DNA from: Mixophyes australis
Taxonomy: Eukaryota > Chordata > Amphibia > Anura > Limnodynastidae
Assembly (NCBI GenBank): GCA_036250195.1
Contig: JAVHZZ010000002.1
Location: 365,636,124 to 365,700,123 of the forward strand
Direction of reading: 5' to 3'
Length of the DNA: 64,000 nt
Below, in pieces: positions 22,931 to 33,650 of this stretch. Under the pieces are notes generated by a model. The model ran no database searches. It was not told the DNA's origin and saw only the letters and a program-made list of their open reading frames with translations. The position numbers and the translations under genes are program-made. How positions within the stretch are numbered: the first letter of the stretch is position 1; every line of letters starts with the position of its first letter.

Positions 22931-23292
22931 GTCCCGCTTAAGCAAAAATGGTTTTCAAATAGGACAAGCTGCTACATTTACCTTCATCCAGATTCATCGT
23001 CAATGGGCCATCCACAATCAAGATCATCACCTCAGACACCTCCTTCTATTGCGCTATCTCCTCTTGCTCCTTCTCCTCCACCATCTCCTCCTCTATCACC
23101 TACTCCTTAGGTACCTCCTCCTCAGGCATCTCCTGATGCCTGCCCTCCTCCTCATGTACCTCCTCCTCAGGCATCTCCTGATGTCTGCCCTCCTCCTCAG
23201 GCATCTGTTCCTTTTGACTCTCCACCGCAGACACCTACTCCTGCAGAGCCTAGGCCACAGGAGCAGCCTGCTCTTTGCATTGCTGCTCAGTG
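22931..23292 (+). pseudogene. Proline-rich coding remnant, possibly from a Harbinger accessory gene
   Basis: One plus-strand frame reads SSPQTPPSIALSPLAPSP, is stopped at 23107-23109, and then continues in the same frame as VPPPQASPDACPPPHVPPPQ and ASPDVCPPPQASVPFDSPPQ to a stop near 23292. It contains a short internal repeat (PPPQASPD). Such Pro-rich tails occur in Myb/SANT-like proteins of Harbinger elements, and Myb/SANT remnants lie 2-3 kb to the right. The link is inference. The Leu-rich frame 23049-23420 is its shifted shadow. Confidence 0.4.
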
Positions 23293-23538
23293 AAACAGAG
23301 AATCATAATAGATTTGCTTATTTTTTACTAAACAAAACAGCTGTAATACACATTTATATCCAAGTTAACAATATGTATTTATTTTTTAAAACTAAATCAA
23401 TAAACTATGTAATGTTTTAAAACATTCTTCACATTGTGTTGCATAGCGTAAGTAAAACCTTGAGCAAACTTTATAAGATGTGGCCATAGCAATTTGTTTT
23501 CAATAATTCTAATATAATAATTTATTTTATATTATTTA

Positions 23539-23540
<2 letters not shown>

Positions 23541-23571
<31 letters not shown>

Positions 23572-24921
23572 TTTTAATTATAAGGCGCCACAAGGCGTCC
23601 GCAGTGCCGTACAGGGACAGACAAATTACAATACAATGGGAGACAGCACAGTACAGTAAACAGTAAGCACAGTAACTCAGAAAGCTCAATGCACAGCTAG
23701 AGAGGGCGGGGAAGGGGGAGGGAGGATCCGCAAACAGTGCGGCCCAAGAAGGAGGGTGCGGAAGACAGGGAGACCCCCAGGGGGGAGGAAGGAGCAAGAG
23801 TGGACGTGGGGTGGAGGACCCTCGAGGAGGAGGGCTAAGTAGCTGGAGAGCAGAGTTAGAAGTGGTGGAAACAGGAGGAGAGATGGCCCTGCTAAGAGGA
23901 GCGTACAATCTAAAGGGAGGGGTGGACAGACAGAGAGACGCATGGGAGAGAGGGAGAGTAGGGGGGCGGAGGCAGAAGATAAGGTAGGAAGTTAAGTGGG
24001 AGACAGAAAGGCTTTAAGAAAAAGGTGGGTTTTTAGGGCCCGTTTGAAACTGGACAGATTAGGGGAAGTTCTGATGGAGGGAGGGAGCTTGTTCCAGTGG
24101 AGGGGGGCAGCGCGGGCGAAGTCTTGGATACGCGCGTGTGAGGAGGTTATAAAGGGGGAAGAGAGGCGACGGTCAGAGGCAGAACGGAAAGGGCGGGATG
24201 GAGCATGAATAGAGAGGAGGGTGGAGATGTAGGGCGCAGTGGAGTTGGCGAGGGCCTTGTAGGTGAGTGTGAGGAGCTTAAAGAGGATTCTGAAGGGGAA
24301 TGGGAGCCAGTGAAGGGCCCAGGTAGAGGGGGGAGACAGAAGAGGAGCGGCGAGTAAGGAAAATAAGCCTAGCGGCAGCCTTAAGAGCTGATCGAAGGGG
24401 ATCGAGATGAGAGTGGGGGAGGCCAGTGAGGAGGAGGTTGCAGTAGTCCAGGCGGGAGATGATCAGAGAGTGGATAAGGCATTTGGTGGCATCTTGGGAG
24501 AGGAAGGGCCGAATGCGAGCAATGTTACGCAGCTGGAAGCGGCATAATTTAGCAAGAGAGAGGATGTGGGGGCCAAAGGAGAGAGAGGAGTCGAGGATGA
24601 CACCAAGGCAGTGAAGTTGGGGGACAGGGGAGATAGAGGTGTTGTCGACAGTGATGGAGAGGTCAGAAGGGGATGTGGTATGAGAGGGAGGAAAAACTAT
24701 GAGCTCAGTTTTGGCAAGGTTAAGTTTGAGGAATCGAGAGGACATCCAGGAGGAGATGGCAGAGAGGCAGGCGGACACCCTAGAGAGGAGGGAGGGAGAG
24801 AGATCAGGAGAGAAGAGGTATCGTTGAGTGTCGTCAGCGTAAAGGTGGTAGCTGAAGCCGAAGGAGCTGATGAGTTCACCCAGGGAGAAGGTGTATAGAG
24901 AGAAGAGTAAGGGTCCCAGTT
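23541..24921 (-). mobile_element. L2-type LINE, 5' truncated, with (TAA)n tail
   Basis: Read on the minus strand, it begins inside the reverse transcriptase at about 24921 and ends with a 3' UTR whose last unique bases are AAGGCGCC...TTATAA, followed by a (TAA)n tail at 23541-23568. This 3' end differs from the (ATG)n-tailed L2 at 51.2 kb but resembles the fragment at 63950-64000, so two L2 subfamilies are present. The copy inserted into the Harbinger-like region. Confidence 0.88.
23990..24921 (-). pseudogene. L2-type reverse transcriptase, C-terminal part
   Basis: It starts at [14 protein letters not shown] and shows [13 protein letters not shown], the catalytic YADD, near 24830. The long open frame 24778-24278 follows: [54 protein letters not shown] and [16 protein letters not shown] frameshift comes after [11 protein letters not shown]. 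The end reappears in another frame as WNKLPPSIRTSPNLSSFKRA and LKTHLF. These are standard L2/CR1-group C-terminal blocks. The endonuclease and RT N-terminus are absent. Confidence 0.9.
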
Positions 24922-25096
24922 TTTTGGGTTTTTTTTAGTTACAGTTTTCCTCCAAACATTAATAGTTACAATTACATAGCATTATGTTTTTTGTCTTTTT
25001 GGGGTTGGGGGTGAAGTGGGGACATAATAACAATAACATAGTATTTTAAATGCAACATTTCAAAGTCATCTAGTATTTAGGCTGATATCACATATT
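24922..25096. other. AT-rich spacer between L2 and Myb/SANT-like remnant
   Basis: Nothing recognised. Confidence 0.5.
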
Positions 25097-25321
25097 TTAA
25101 AGATAACAAATATTCTTCAAATTAACTGCTAACTTATGGCTGCTATACACCCTCGACAGGAACCTGTCCACTATTTCAGTTAGGAGCAGCAGCTCCTGCT
25201 TGGTAAACTTTGCTGCTCGCATGCTTGAAACTGAATCATGCTTTTCAATACTCTCTATGCTGATTGGCTGTGTGGCATTACAAGGATTGTCCTTATCAAC
25301 ATACTCACAATGATGCACCAA
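25097..25321 (-). pseudogene. Myb/SANT-like DNA-binding domain remnant (Harbinger-type accessory protein)
   Basis: A 74-residue frame contains RAAKFTKQELLLLTEIVDRF, then LSRVYSSHKLAVNL. A basic residue, FTxxELxxLxExV and a following YG/YS-type turn match the first helix of the Myb/SANT-like domain in proteins encoded next to Harbinger transposases. The rest of the domain is not found. No transposase is nearby. Confidence 0.5.
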
Positions 25322-25619
25322 TGCAGATCACAGTAATCCCTTAACTAAAAAGACTCTAAGCAAACATTAATATTATAATATATAGCAAAATATATTTCTA
25401 TGCACAAGACTACACACAGTGACTCCCTACTAGGATAAAAAATATGCAAACATATGCCAAAAACAAGCCCACAAACATGTCTGACCATACTATATATAAA
25501 GCACCATAGGCAAATCACAAATTGAAATTGTTGCCTTTTTCCATATTAAAAAATAGCTACAAATTATTGCCTTAAGCAAAACAATTATAAAGCATGACCC
25601 AAAATGGCAATGAACCCCT

Positions 25620-26210
25620 GGTCCCAGCCATCTCCCCATGAAGAGACGCCAGTCAAGTTTCAGGTTCCCTATGCTGAAGTGGAGGTGCTGGTGCTGAACA
25701 TGGTGAAGAGGCTGAACAACATAGCAGGGAGCTAATGCCTAGAGCCAAACCCAGGATCTGTGAGGAGATAATGGAGCCGGTCAATGTGGTAGCCTCTATT
25801 CACTGCACCATCACTGAGATCAAGAAGAGTAATATTTTTACGATGTCTGCAAATACCTTTATACAATTTTTGGATCACAAATAATGGGCTGCATAATACA
25901 TTAACACAGCAATGTCATATCTATATATACATATACACATGCATGATGATATGGGGAAAATATATTTGCACTGTCCAAAAAATACAAATATGCAAGTCTT
26001 AAATATACTGCATACATTATGCAACAGTTCCCATAGTTACTTAAGAAAAAAAAAATTTATGTCTCATTTTTTTACATTCTCAAATTACCATTGAAATGAA
26101 CATTGAAATTATAAAATACATTTATCAAATATTTCTCATCTGTTAACAGGTGGCAGGATTTTAAGAGGCGCCTGAAAGACAAGATCAGGGATCAAAGCCA
26201 GGGGGACTAA
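25620..26210 (+). pseudogene. Two-exon Myb/SANT-like gene remnant
   Basis: The first part (25666-25828) encodes AEVEVLVLNMVKRLNNIAGS, a stop, and in a shifted frame ELMPRAKPRICEEIMEPVNV followed by VASIHCTITEIKK. The second part (26150-26210) encodes RWQDFKRRLKDKIRDQSQGD and a stop. Together these form the order of a Myb/SANT-like domain ending in the very conserved KKRWQDFKRRLKDK. The gap 25829-26149 starts with GTAATA and ends with TTAACAG, so it is an intron. As written, the splice is out of frame by one base, explained if one G of an original AGAG|GTAATA was lost. The frameshift in exon 1 also marks it as dead. A Pro-containing frame at 26375-26575 might be a further exon. Confidence 0.65.
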
Positions 26211-27133
26211 TATTTTGATATAACAATATTGTGCTAGTGTGAAAAAGGTTTTGTCTTTATCATTATTGAAATGTTAACAAATTAAATTACAAACATGCAA
26301 CTTGATAATAATTGCTGCTCTTTTTAAGGATTAACAAGCTTAATAAAACTAAGTAGCTAAATAAAAATGAATGGATGGTCCCTGAAGCCCCAAGGCCTGG
26401 CCCTGCATATTTCCCAGGTGAGCATCAGCCAGAAAGCAGAGACCTCAAGATCTCCCTTATGCTCCTGCAACCTCCAGTACTAAGGCCACACAGGGCCAGG
26501 TGCAGAGGCCTACATTCAACATCAGCCTTTAAGAAATCTTTAAAAGTTTCATCGAAGTCTGCTTTTTTCAGTTAAACCTACATATGTAACAATGGATTAA
26601 TACAGAGTATATGTATGGTCTTAGTAAAGGTAGGCAATTTTGTTAACTAGAAAAATATATGCTGCATGGTGAGATCTTCATTGAGTTCATCAACAAATCA
26701 GAATATATCTTTGGTAATGAACATGTGTGAAAATGTTTAGAAACATATCTCAGCAACATTTTAATGCGGCATGTATTTTTTGTCCATTTATACAGAATTC
26801 TAGCAAATTATGATCCAGAATTAGCATGGCTTATGTAATCAATAATTAGATGTATAGCTAAAAATAGAACATTGGAAACTATCTATTATTTGCGTTTCAC
26901 AAGATGTATTTTTAGTTTGCACCTACAACTAAAGTATTTTTGAATAACATAATCTCAAAACCTTTGGCTTACCTCCATGGGGGAAAATTCCAGATCATGA
27001 TTTTTTGGTTCCTCCTCAACAATCTCCACTGCCTCTACAAAACGAAAACCATTCTCTCTTCTGAAAAACTTTATTTATTGCAAGGTCAAACAATCTTATA
27101 GTAATATCTGAATATGAAAATATGAAAAAATAT

Positions 27134-27134
<1 letters not shown>
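26211..27134. other. Mostly gene-free stretch
   Basis: A short minus-strand segment at about 26978-27050 reads FVEAVEIVEEEPKNHDLEFS and meets a perfect donor ATGGAG|GTAAGC. It looks like an isolated exon of a Myb/SANT-like protein. Otherwise AT-rich with no features. Confidence 0.4.

Positions 27135-27166
<32 letters not shown>
27135..27166. repeat. (TA)n microsatellite used as Helitron target
   Basis: About 16 TA units running up to the Helitron 5' end. Confidence 0.9.
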
Positions 27167-27169
<3 letters not shown>

Positions 27170-27722
27170 AATATATAAATGCTTAGTGGCGTCTGTCTGT
27201 CTGTGTGTGTGTGGGGAAAAAAAACCAAGTTGCAGCGCCACCTGCTGGGCAGAGTTATACACTGACCTACTAAATTCTTAGTGTATGTGGGAAAAAAAAT
27301 TCAAAAAGGGCTGAAATTTGGTAGGGCTCAAACTCATTTTCGTGAGGTAATTTTACCTCATGAACACACAGAGTGTGGAAAAAACTATTTTCTCAGAAAG
27401 GGCTCATCCAATTGACCTGAAATTTGGTATACTGACATTATTTGACAAAAAAATTAGAATAGTCAAGTCAGTTAACTTCCATCATCCCCCCTTCCCCCCG
27501 TGGGAGGGGTAGTAAAGGCTAAATTTACGAGTTGAGGGGTCAAACTCATTTTCGTGAGGTAATTTTACCTCATGAACACACATTAAAAAGGCCGCTTGCA
27601 TCGGGAAGTAACGCTCTTACCCTGAGGAGGCCTGGGCTAGGTCCAAATGCATGACAAGAACCTTTTTAAGACCTTAAGTAGCTTGGTTTGACTAGAATGC
27701 ATGAGTATCATGCACAGGTTAA

Positions 27723-27775
<53 letters not shown>

Positions 27776-28053
27776 CGTTTTGCTGGTGAATATCTTACAC
27801 AGCTTGCAAGTGAAAGCTGCCAAATCTTCCACAGTTATTTAGTATCGAAAAAATAACTTATTAGACTAATATTGAAAACATAATTTTTTCATTTTAAACC
27901 ATTAACTGCTGGAAGGAAACCGACATCACGACAAAGCAACAAATCTTATTTTCTAAATATGATTTTTGGCCTATTCACCAAATAATTTGCTAATGCATAA
28001 AAACTGCTATACATTACAAATCGGACCCACGCAATGCCGGGTGACCCTGCTAG
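27167..28053 (+). mobile_element. Non-autonomous Helitron
   Basis: It begins with TC (TCTAATATATAAATGC), preceded by A, and ends with CTAG, followed by T, as Helitrons do when inserting between A and T. Just before the end, ACCCACGCAATGCCGGGT gives the short GC hairpin characteristic of Helitron 3' ends. The 887-bp body has no Rep/helicase gene. It contains a twofold block beginning CTCAAACTCATTTTCGTGAG (27328 and 27540) and a (TA)n run at 27724-27770. Its first 90 bp match the second Helitron start at 62911 almost word for word. Confidence 0.92.
27724..27770. repeat. (TA)n microsatellite inside the Helitron
   Basis: About 23 TA units. Confidence 0.95.
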
Positions 28054-29146
28054 TATCAAAATAAATAGAAATTGCAAAATAGGAATGTAAAACAGGGGAA
28101 ACAAAAATACATGTCTCCAGAAAAAGACAAACAAGATTCAAGAAAAATAACTAATGGAAGTTTGTAGACAAATAATAAATGTCAACCAATGTTTTATATT
28201 TTTTTAGGGAGAATGAAGAGGGTTAGAGAAAAAGGTAGCCGTAGTGAATAGGGAGAAGATCAGGAAAGAAGGAGAAGTATAAAGCCCAAGGGAAGTGTGA
28301 GTATGGCAGGGTAAATGTTTATGAAAACAAAATCTATTCTTAAAAATTAAGCTTAGGACATGAAAGGTAGATGGGGGGATACCCAGGGCTCCCAGGTTGT
28401 TGAAAGGATTTTGCCGAATTATTGATATTTGCAGTTATTATATTTTAAATCTGCAGCAGAAGAGGGGGGAGCTTGTGAATTCCAGTCTGCTGCAAGTTAG
28501 AAGGTAACAGCCAAAATAAAATGACATATAAGCTTAATTTTACACTTTGTTGTTTCAGGTGATGATATAGAAATTAAGGGTCAGTGGATTTGAACTAATT
28601 AGGTCTCTCAAAGCATTTCAGTAGCTGAATAATTTTAGACAACACCACCAAATGTGTAGAAATGTACCAAGGGCTGTAGACCCTCTCCAGCATCCGTCAG
28701 AAACACAAGGTTTATCTTGCATAACCAAGTTGGAACATAGTACTAATTAAATAACAGCTGGTAAGCATTTTCTTTAATTTGTACATGTTACGAACCCCTC
28801 AGCCAGTACATCAAAACCCGGAGTCCGCTCCGACCGTCTGGTGTTTACTGTTGCCCCTAGTGGTGGGGACAGACTTGGCTGCAGACAAACAGAGGGTCGC
28901 GAGATGTGCACTGGCTGGGGAGAACCCAGGAATAGAGTTACCGAGGCCGTAGAGTAGGAAGTGCAGGAGGGAGTCCGGTGAAACACCGAGTGGATGGTGT
29001 CAAGACTGATATTTCACTCGTGGCCACTGGAATATATAAGGAACAGTTGATAGAGAAGTCCCCTGATACAGAGCGACTTCTGTACCGGTGCTTGTTCGGA
29101 AAGGAACGGAACTTGCAGTGATAGGTAAAGATGAAAAACTGAACAT

Positions 29147-29460
29147 AGGCAGTAGCCAAGGGTAACTACAACCCACAGTACTGGTGAGAGTCTGGAGATT
29201 TTAGGTAAATAGTTCTTAGGCGGTTGCCAGGGGTAACTACAACCCACAGTACCGGTGAGAGTCTGGAGATTTAGGGGTAACAGTTCTTAGGCGGTTGCCA
29301 GGGGTAACTACAACCTACAGTACCGGTAAGAGTCCGGAGATTTTAGGTAAATAGTTCTTAGGCAGTTGCCAGGGATAACTACAACCCACAGTACCGGTGA
29401 TAGTCCGGAGATTGGAGGAAAACAGTTCCTAGGCGGTTGCCAGTTGTAACTACAATATAG
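29147..29460. repeat. 71-bp minisatellite in the LTR-like element
   Basis: Units starting AGGCGGTTGCCAGGGGTAAC begin at 29147, 29218, 29289, 29360 and 29431, an exact 71-bp spacing, with about 4.4 copies. Each includes CAACCCACAGTACCGGTGAG and TCTGGAGAT variants. Confidence 0.93.
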
Positions 29461-30064
29461 GCACACGGTGATATATGTAAGCAGTCAATAGTACCTGTGG
29501 CAAGGTTGAGTCCGGAGCCAAAGGAAGATTGTAGAATCGTCAAGGGAAAAGCAGGGTCCGTACACGGGGAATCCAATAGAGAATAATCAGGAACTGAAAC
29601 AGGTAATCACACAGGAGAGGAGTCAAAGCAGAGCCGAATCGATACATAGGGAAATCCAATGAAGAGTTGACATGAACGAAAACGGCCTGTTACACGGGGA
29701 TACCACAAGCCGGCAGGAAACAACAGGAACAGGTAACAGGGAAAACACAAGGAGGCAGGAACACTAAGGTAAACATATTACCGGCAATCCTGCATAGGAT
29801 TAGCTGGCTATTTAAGGAGAGTAGGTGCATAATGAGGAAGCCAGGTGAGTGAACTAAGAGAAACAGGCTGGCCAGGTGAGGCATTACATAGAAAAGACAT
29901 CATGAATTGAGGGCAGATTCTGGCAGAGAACAGACCTAACTGACCCTATCTAATACCTATTTAATCTATCTAGTTAATCTGTCTGCCAATCTAATCTACC
30001 TAGACTAATCCATTTAATCTATCTAAGAACTAAACCAACTACCTATCTAAACACCCAGTGGCTA

Positions 30065-30127
30065 TCTAAACTTACCTAACTACCTACCTACCTATCCCTA
30101 ACTATCTATCTATCTATCTATCTATCT
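30065..30127. repeat. CTAT/CTAC tetranucleotide repeat
   Basis: It runs TAACTACCTACC, then five CTAT units. It grades leftward into ATCTA-rich sequence from about 29940. Confidence 0.85.
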
Positions 30128-30316
30128 AGTTACTCTGACAGAGAGCCTGGCGAGTCATAACAGTACACAAATGGAGCTGCAGGAGGTGCGCTCCCAAATT
30201 TCTGTCCAGTCCTCTGTGTCCATGGTCTCCCGAATATCTAATTCCCAAATTTTCTCATGCGGGTCTTCAGATTGAGATTCAAGGACAGAGAACTCAGCAG
30301 ACAATGTAGAGTCTAA

Positions 30317-30650
30317 GGGCCTGATTCATTAAGGATCTTAACTTAAGAAACCTTTTATTTAAGATTCCTGGATAAAACCATGTTACAATGCAAGTGGTGC
30401 AAATTAGTATTCTGTTTTGCACATAAGTTAAATACTGACTGTTTTTTCATGTAGCACACAAATACTTGAGAGCTTATTTGTACACTGAAATTTAAAGTTA
30501 TAAATTTAAGATATTTGTGTGCTACATGAAAAAACAGTCAGTATTTAACTTATGCGCAAAACAGAATACTAATTTGCACCCCTTGCATTGTAACATGGTT
30601 TTGTCCAGGAGTCTTAAGTAACAAGTTAAGATCCTTAATGAATCAGGCCC
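30317..30650. mobile_element. Palindromic MITE with TAA target duplication (Harbinger-like)
   Basis: Ends GGGCCTGATTCATTAAGGAT and ATCCTTAATGAATCAGGCCC are perfect inverted repeats, and pairing continues over most of the 334 bp (arms about 150 bp). It is flanked by TAA at 30314-30316 and 30651-30653. A 3-bp TWA duplication is the habit of PIF/Harbinger elements. It interrupts the L1 frame at a single Leu codon (TTA on the minus strand). Confidence 0.9.
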
Positions 30651-30950
30651 TAAGTCTTTAGTGGAGGTCTGCTTCAAGCATAGTGAATCAATTGTGGTGG
30701 GGGATCTACCAGTAAAATGAGAGCCATGAAATGCATGAAAGTTTGAAATGTGTAGGAACTGATAAAAATATTTATGTGGAATGTCGAATGAAGTTTGTAA
30801 ATCTATAAATTGAGGTATAGAGGATGAACAAGATATATGGGTAGAGCTTTGTTTGAATAACACCACCTCAGCAATACCTCTTGCCATCTCTATTTTGTAC
30901 AAGCAATTCATTCCCAAATTGAGACATTCAAAAAACTTGAAACATTTTAA

Positions 30951-31224
30951 AAGCTATTAATTTTGCCAAGTGTAAATTAGTGCTGGTGCTCTATGATGTG
31001 TCCTGCTGTACTTTTTCCCTCTAATACTTCTAGCAGTATTGGTTGGTGGCTATAGCCCTGGCTGGTTTCAATTATTCCTATATAATTATTTAAAAAATTA
31101 AGTAATTATGACAGAGCTTAAAATTAGCATAACATTGTCATCAAGTGCAGTGTCATCATCATCATCATCAGAAGCTGTAGCGGCAGCAGCTAGGACAAAA
31201 ACCCTAGGAACAGTTAACATATTC
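30951..31224. other. Spacer with (ATC)n repeat
   Basis: It contains a (TCA)n microsatellite at 31152-31170. Nothing else recognised. Confidence 0.5.
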
Positions 31225-32445
31225 ATTCATTTATTTTTTTAATTCTTTTTTTATTGTTAATTAAAAAAATGGTACAGCTTATACAAATTCAAACAGTATA
31301 ATGTAGACAATTGAATGTTATCTTTAACCCTTTAACCAAACTTAACATATATAAATCCAACAACGCCTCTGTTATTAGTCATTAAGATATAATTAATTAA
31401 ATACCAACATGATTCACAGGCATAACTAAACACTATAAATTTCAAAGTATTAAAAGGGGCGTAATTGCCAGACCACTTTTTTGGATGGGATAGGGGAAAA
31501 GGGAAGACGTGGAGAAAAGGAAGGACATTTTTTTTTAGGTGGGATGAACCTTGGACTTTATTTATTCCATTGAGCGTATAGTGAAGTTTCCTTGAACTCC
31601 ATCCAATCAGACCATAATAGAGGGAACACCCTAAATTTATCTTCTGAAGAATATATCAAGTCGTCCATGGGCATATAAAAATCTAAACGATCGAACCATT
31701 CATTAACAGGAGGGGCTGCTGAAGACTTCCAGTGGACCGGTATCACAGCCTTTACTGCGCTACTAAGGTATTTCACAGTAGATTTTTTGTATTGAGGAAG
31801 GGGAATTTTGGTATAATTTAGTAGCCAATAAGTTGGACAGTTTGGTAGAACGGAACCCACTATTGCATTCGAAAGGAGTATGACAGTATTCCAAAAAGGT
31901 CTAAGAGATGGACACATCCACCAAATATGCAATGGGGTGCCCGGCTCTGGCATCTCCAGCAAAGATCTGGGGTTACTGGGAACATTTTAGCTAGAGTACT
32001 GGCACACCGGTACCACCGTGATAGCACTTTATATTGCGTTTCCACTACACGCACACACACAGAACTGGCTTGAGCACGTTGGAATATGTCGCTCTAAACT
32101 AGCTAGTGAATAAGAATCGCTAGCTCACGTTCCCAGTCATTGCTGAATTTCAGCAATTTACAGAAGGAATGTTCAATTAATATACTATATATGGCGGATA
32201 ATGTGTGTTTTGGAAAAAATAGGAAATTCTGCGCTTCCCAAGGGGTGTGTAGGCAGCCAAGGGGAAAGTGTAAAGGGGAATGCTCCCAACCCCTTAGAGA
32301 TAAAAGAACGTGAATTCCCTGGCGTGGGAGGGGTGGGGGGTAAAGGAGAGAATGGGGGGCCAAACCACATAAATATTTGGAAGGCAAGTAGTGCATAAAC
32401 AAGTAGACCAGCCGGTGTACTTGTGTTTATTTTAGGTAACATCCT
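31225..32445 (-). pseudogene. L1-superfamily ORF2 C-terminal fragment, second copy
   Basis: On the minus strand, from about 32.4 kb: a frame containing FPKHTLSAIYSILIEHSFCK and LLKFSNDWERELAI, then VETQYKVLSRWYRCASTLAK and CWRCQ, a one-base frame change, and GTPLHIWWMCPSLRPFWNTV in the open frame 31962-31558. That frame continues with VKAVIPVHWKSSAAPPVNEW and ends at LYAQWNK. These are the L1 ORF2 C-terminal blocks, including the CWRC...HxxWxC zinc-like motif. The 3' UTR runs to a T-rich stretch at 31225-31270 (A-rich on the minus strand). It is a different, less decayed copy than the one at 28.2-30.9 kb. Confidence 0.88.
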
Positions 32446-33395
32446 GAAATATAAATAGGAAACACTGAACAGAAAGAAACAATGTCATGCAGAGCACAAT
32501 ACAAGGAGCCGTATGTCTTTGGACAGGGTGATTGGCTCATATAATTAAAGCCAGCCGGCTTAAAACAAACAATAAACAAACTGAAATGTTCAATGTAAGT
32601 GCCCGCAGGGTATATTTGGAGGATATTGTAAGTAGTCTGTGAACTGTGTTCACTAGTTATGAAGAAATATTCAGTTCCACTTAGGGTCTTGAAACCCCAA
32701 TATGAGTTCTTTATTACTGTCAGACAGTAAGACAGGATATGTAAGTCCAAAAATAATATTTATCATAAAGCCTCGAAAAGTATCTTGCGGATAGGGTGTG
32801 TTCGTCCGCTACAGTGTGAAACAGAGAGGCAGACACCGGGCAGGAATCCGAGACAGATTGAGCTATGGGTTGCTGTCTCGTAAAGGAGAAATAGTGACCA
32901 CTGTGTAACTGTAGGTCGGTATATTGTAACCACTAGAAAAGTGGGTTTGGCAGGCAGAAATCAAAGGCTGGGAAAATAACAGTCCTCAAGATAAATAATA
33001 ACTGCCTTATGAGTGGAGTCCGTAAACCGGACTGGTGGCTTCTGTGTGTCCTACAATAGGATGTGAAGGGAGCAGTGGTCAAAGTGGGCTTGTATACAGT
33101 AGCGTATGAAGTATGGAAGGTGTTCTTTGTAAGGAGTTGGCTGTATCATATAAGATATTTATGTGTGGAATAAAGAGTAGATAAAAGGGAAAGGTTATAT
33201 GAGAACACATTTCTTGGGATGTTGTATGCATGTTATGAATGGGATAAAAGAGGAAAGACAGGGTTGGATTATGCAGCTGACTGATAGAATAACTATCTTT
33301 TCCTTCGCCTTGACACTTATTTTTATCTACATATACTTGCATATCTGTTTATTCTCATTGTTTCTAACCATAGAACTAAATCTCCACCACTATTT
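32446..33395. other. Gene-free stretch
   Basis: No family motifs. The short open frames on the minus strand (32427-32750, 33079-33342) and the plus strand (33199-33558) show nothing known. The style (many AGGC/GGTA words) resembles the LTR-like element, but no ends are visible. Confidence 0.4.
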
Positions 33396-33650
33396 GGGCA
33401 ACAAGGTGGCTTTGTCGTTAGCACTTCTGCCTCACAGTACTGGGGTCATGAGTTCGATTCCTGATATCTGTGTGAAGTTTGTATGTGCTCCCCGTGTTTG
33501 CGTGGGTTTCCTCCGGGATGCTCTGGTTACGTTCCACACTCCACAAACATACTCATAGGTTAACTGGCTGCTATTAAATTTCCCTTAGTCTCTCTTGGTC
33601 TATGTATGTGTATGTTAGGGGATTCAGATTGTAAGCTCCTGTACCTGGAG
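33396..33650 (+). mobile_element. V-SINE-like element, 3' truncated
   Basis: The tRNA-like head is present: GGCTTTGTCGTTAGCAC (A-box side), then GGGTCATGAGTTCGATTCC (B box GAGTTCGATTCC). The central core follows, with GTGCTCCCCGTGTTTGCGTG and GGTTTCCTCCGGGATGCTC, then ACTGGCTGCTA and AGATTGTAAGCTCC. It stops before the GCGCTATATAAAT tail. Confidence 0.88.

Larger units (their letters stand above)
28786..30160. mobile_element. LTR-like element (solo LTR candidate) with 5-bp target duplication
   Basis: It starts TGTTACGA and ends TCATAACA (TG...CA with a 5-bp inverted TGTTA/TAACA), flanked by GTACA at 28781-28785 and 30161-30165. A 5-bp duplication and TG...CA ends are typical of LTR retrotransposons. 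The 1,375 bp contain no coding region, so a solo LTR is the simplest reading. It holds a 71-bp tandem repeat (29147-29460) and a CTAT-rich tract (30065-30127). It interrupts an L1 frame exactly. Confidence 0.8.
28150..30950 (-). pseudogene. L1-superfamily ORF2 C-terminus, split by two later insertions
   Basis: The minus strand reads, from 30.9 kb downward, MARGIAEVVLFKQSSTHISC, IPQFIDLQTSFDIPHKYFYQ and FLHISNFHAFHGSHF, then QTSTKDL at the MITE. Beyond the MITE come DSTLSAEFSVLESQSEDPHE and WELDIRETMDTEDWTEIWER, then SSICV at the LTR-like element. Beyond that come QIKENAYQLLF, YYVPTWLCKINLVF and a CWR...GTFLHIWWCC block. This is the order of the L1 ORF2 C-terminal region with its Cys-rich motif. 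Removing each insert and one target duplication brings the flanks back into one frame. The copy has its own stops and frameshifts. The 3' limit near 28150 is approximate. Confidence 0.85.

Noticed and set aside
23049..23420. 123-residue Leu-rich frame
   Set aside because: Shifted-frame shadow of a CTCCTC-rich Pro-coding repeat.
24566..24898. 110-residue Gly/Glu-rich plus-strand frame
   Set aside because: Antisense shadow of the L2 reverse transcriptase.
29147..29460. CRISPR-like array of 71-bp units
   Set aside because: Units are contiguous without unique spacers, the context is vertebrate, and the array is inside an LTR-like element.
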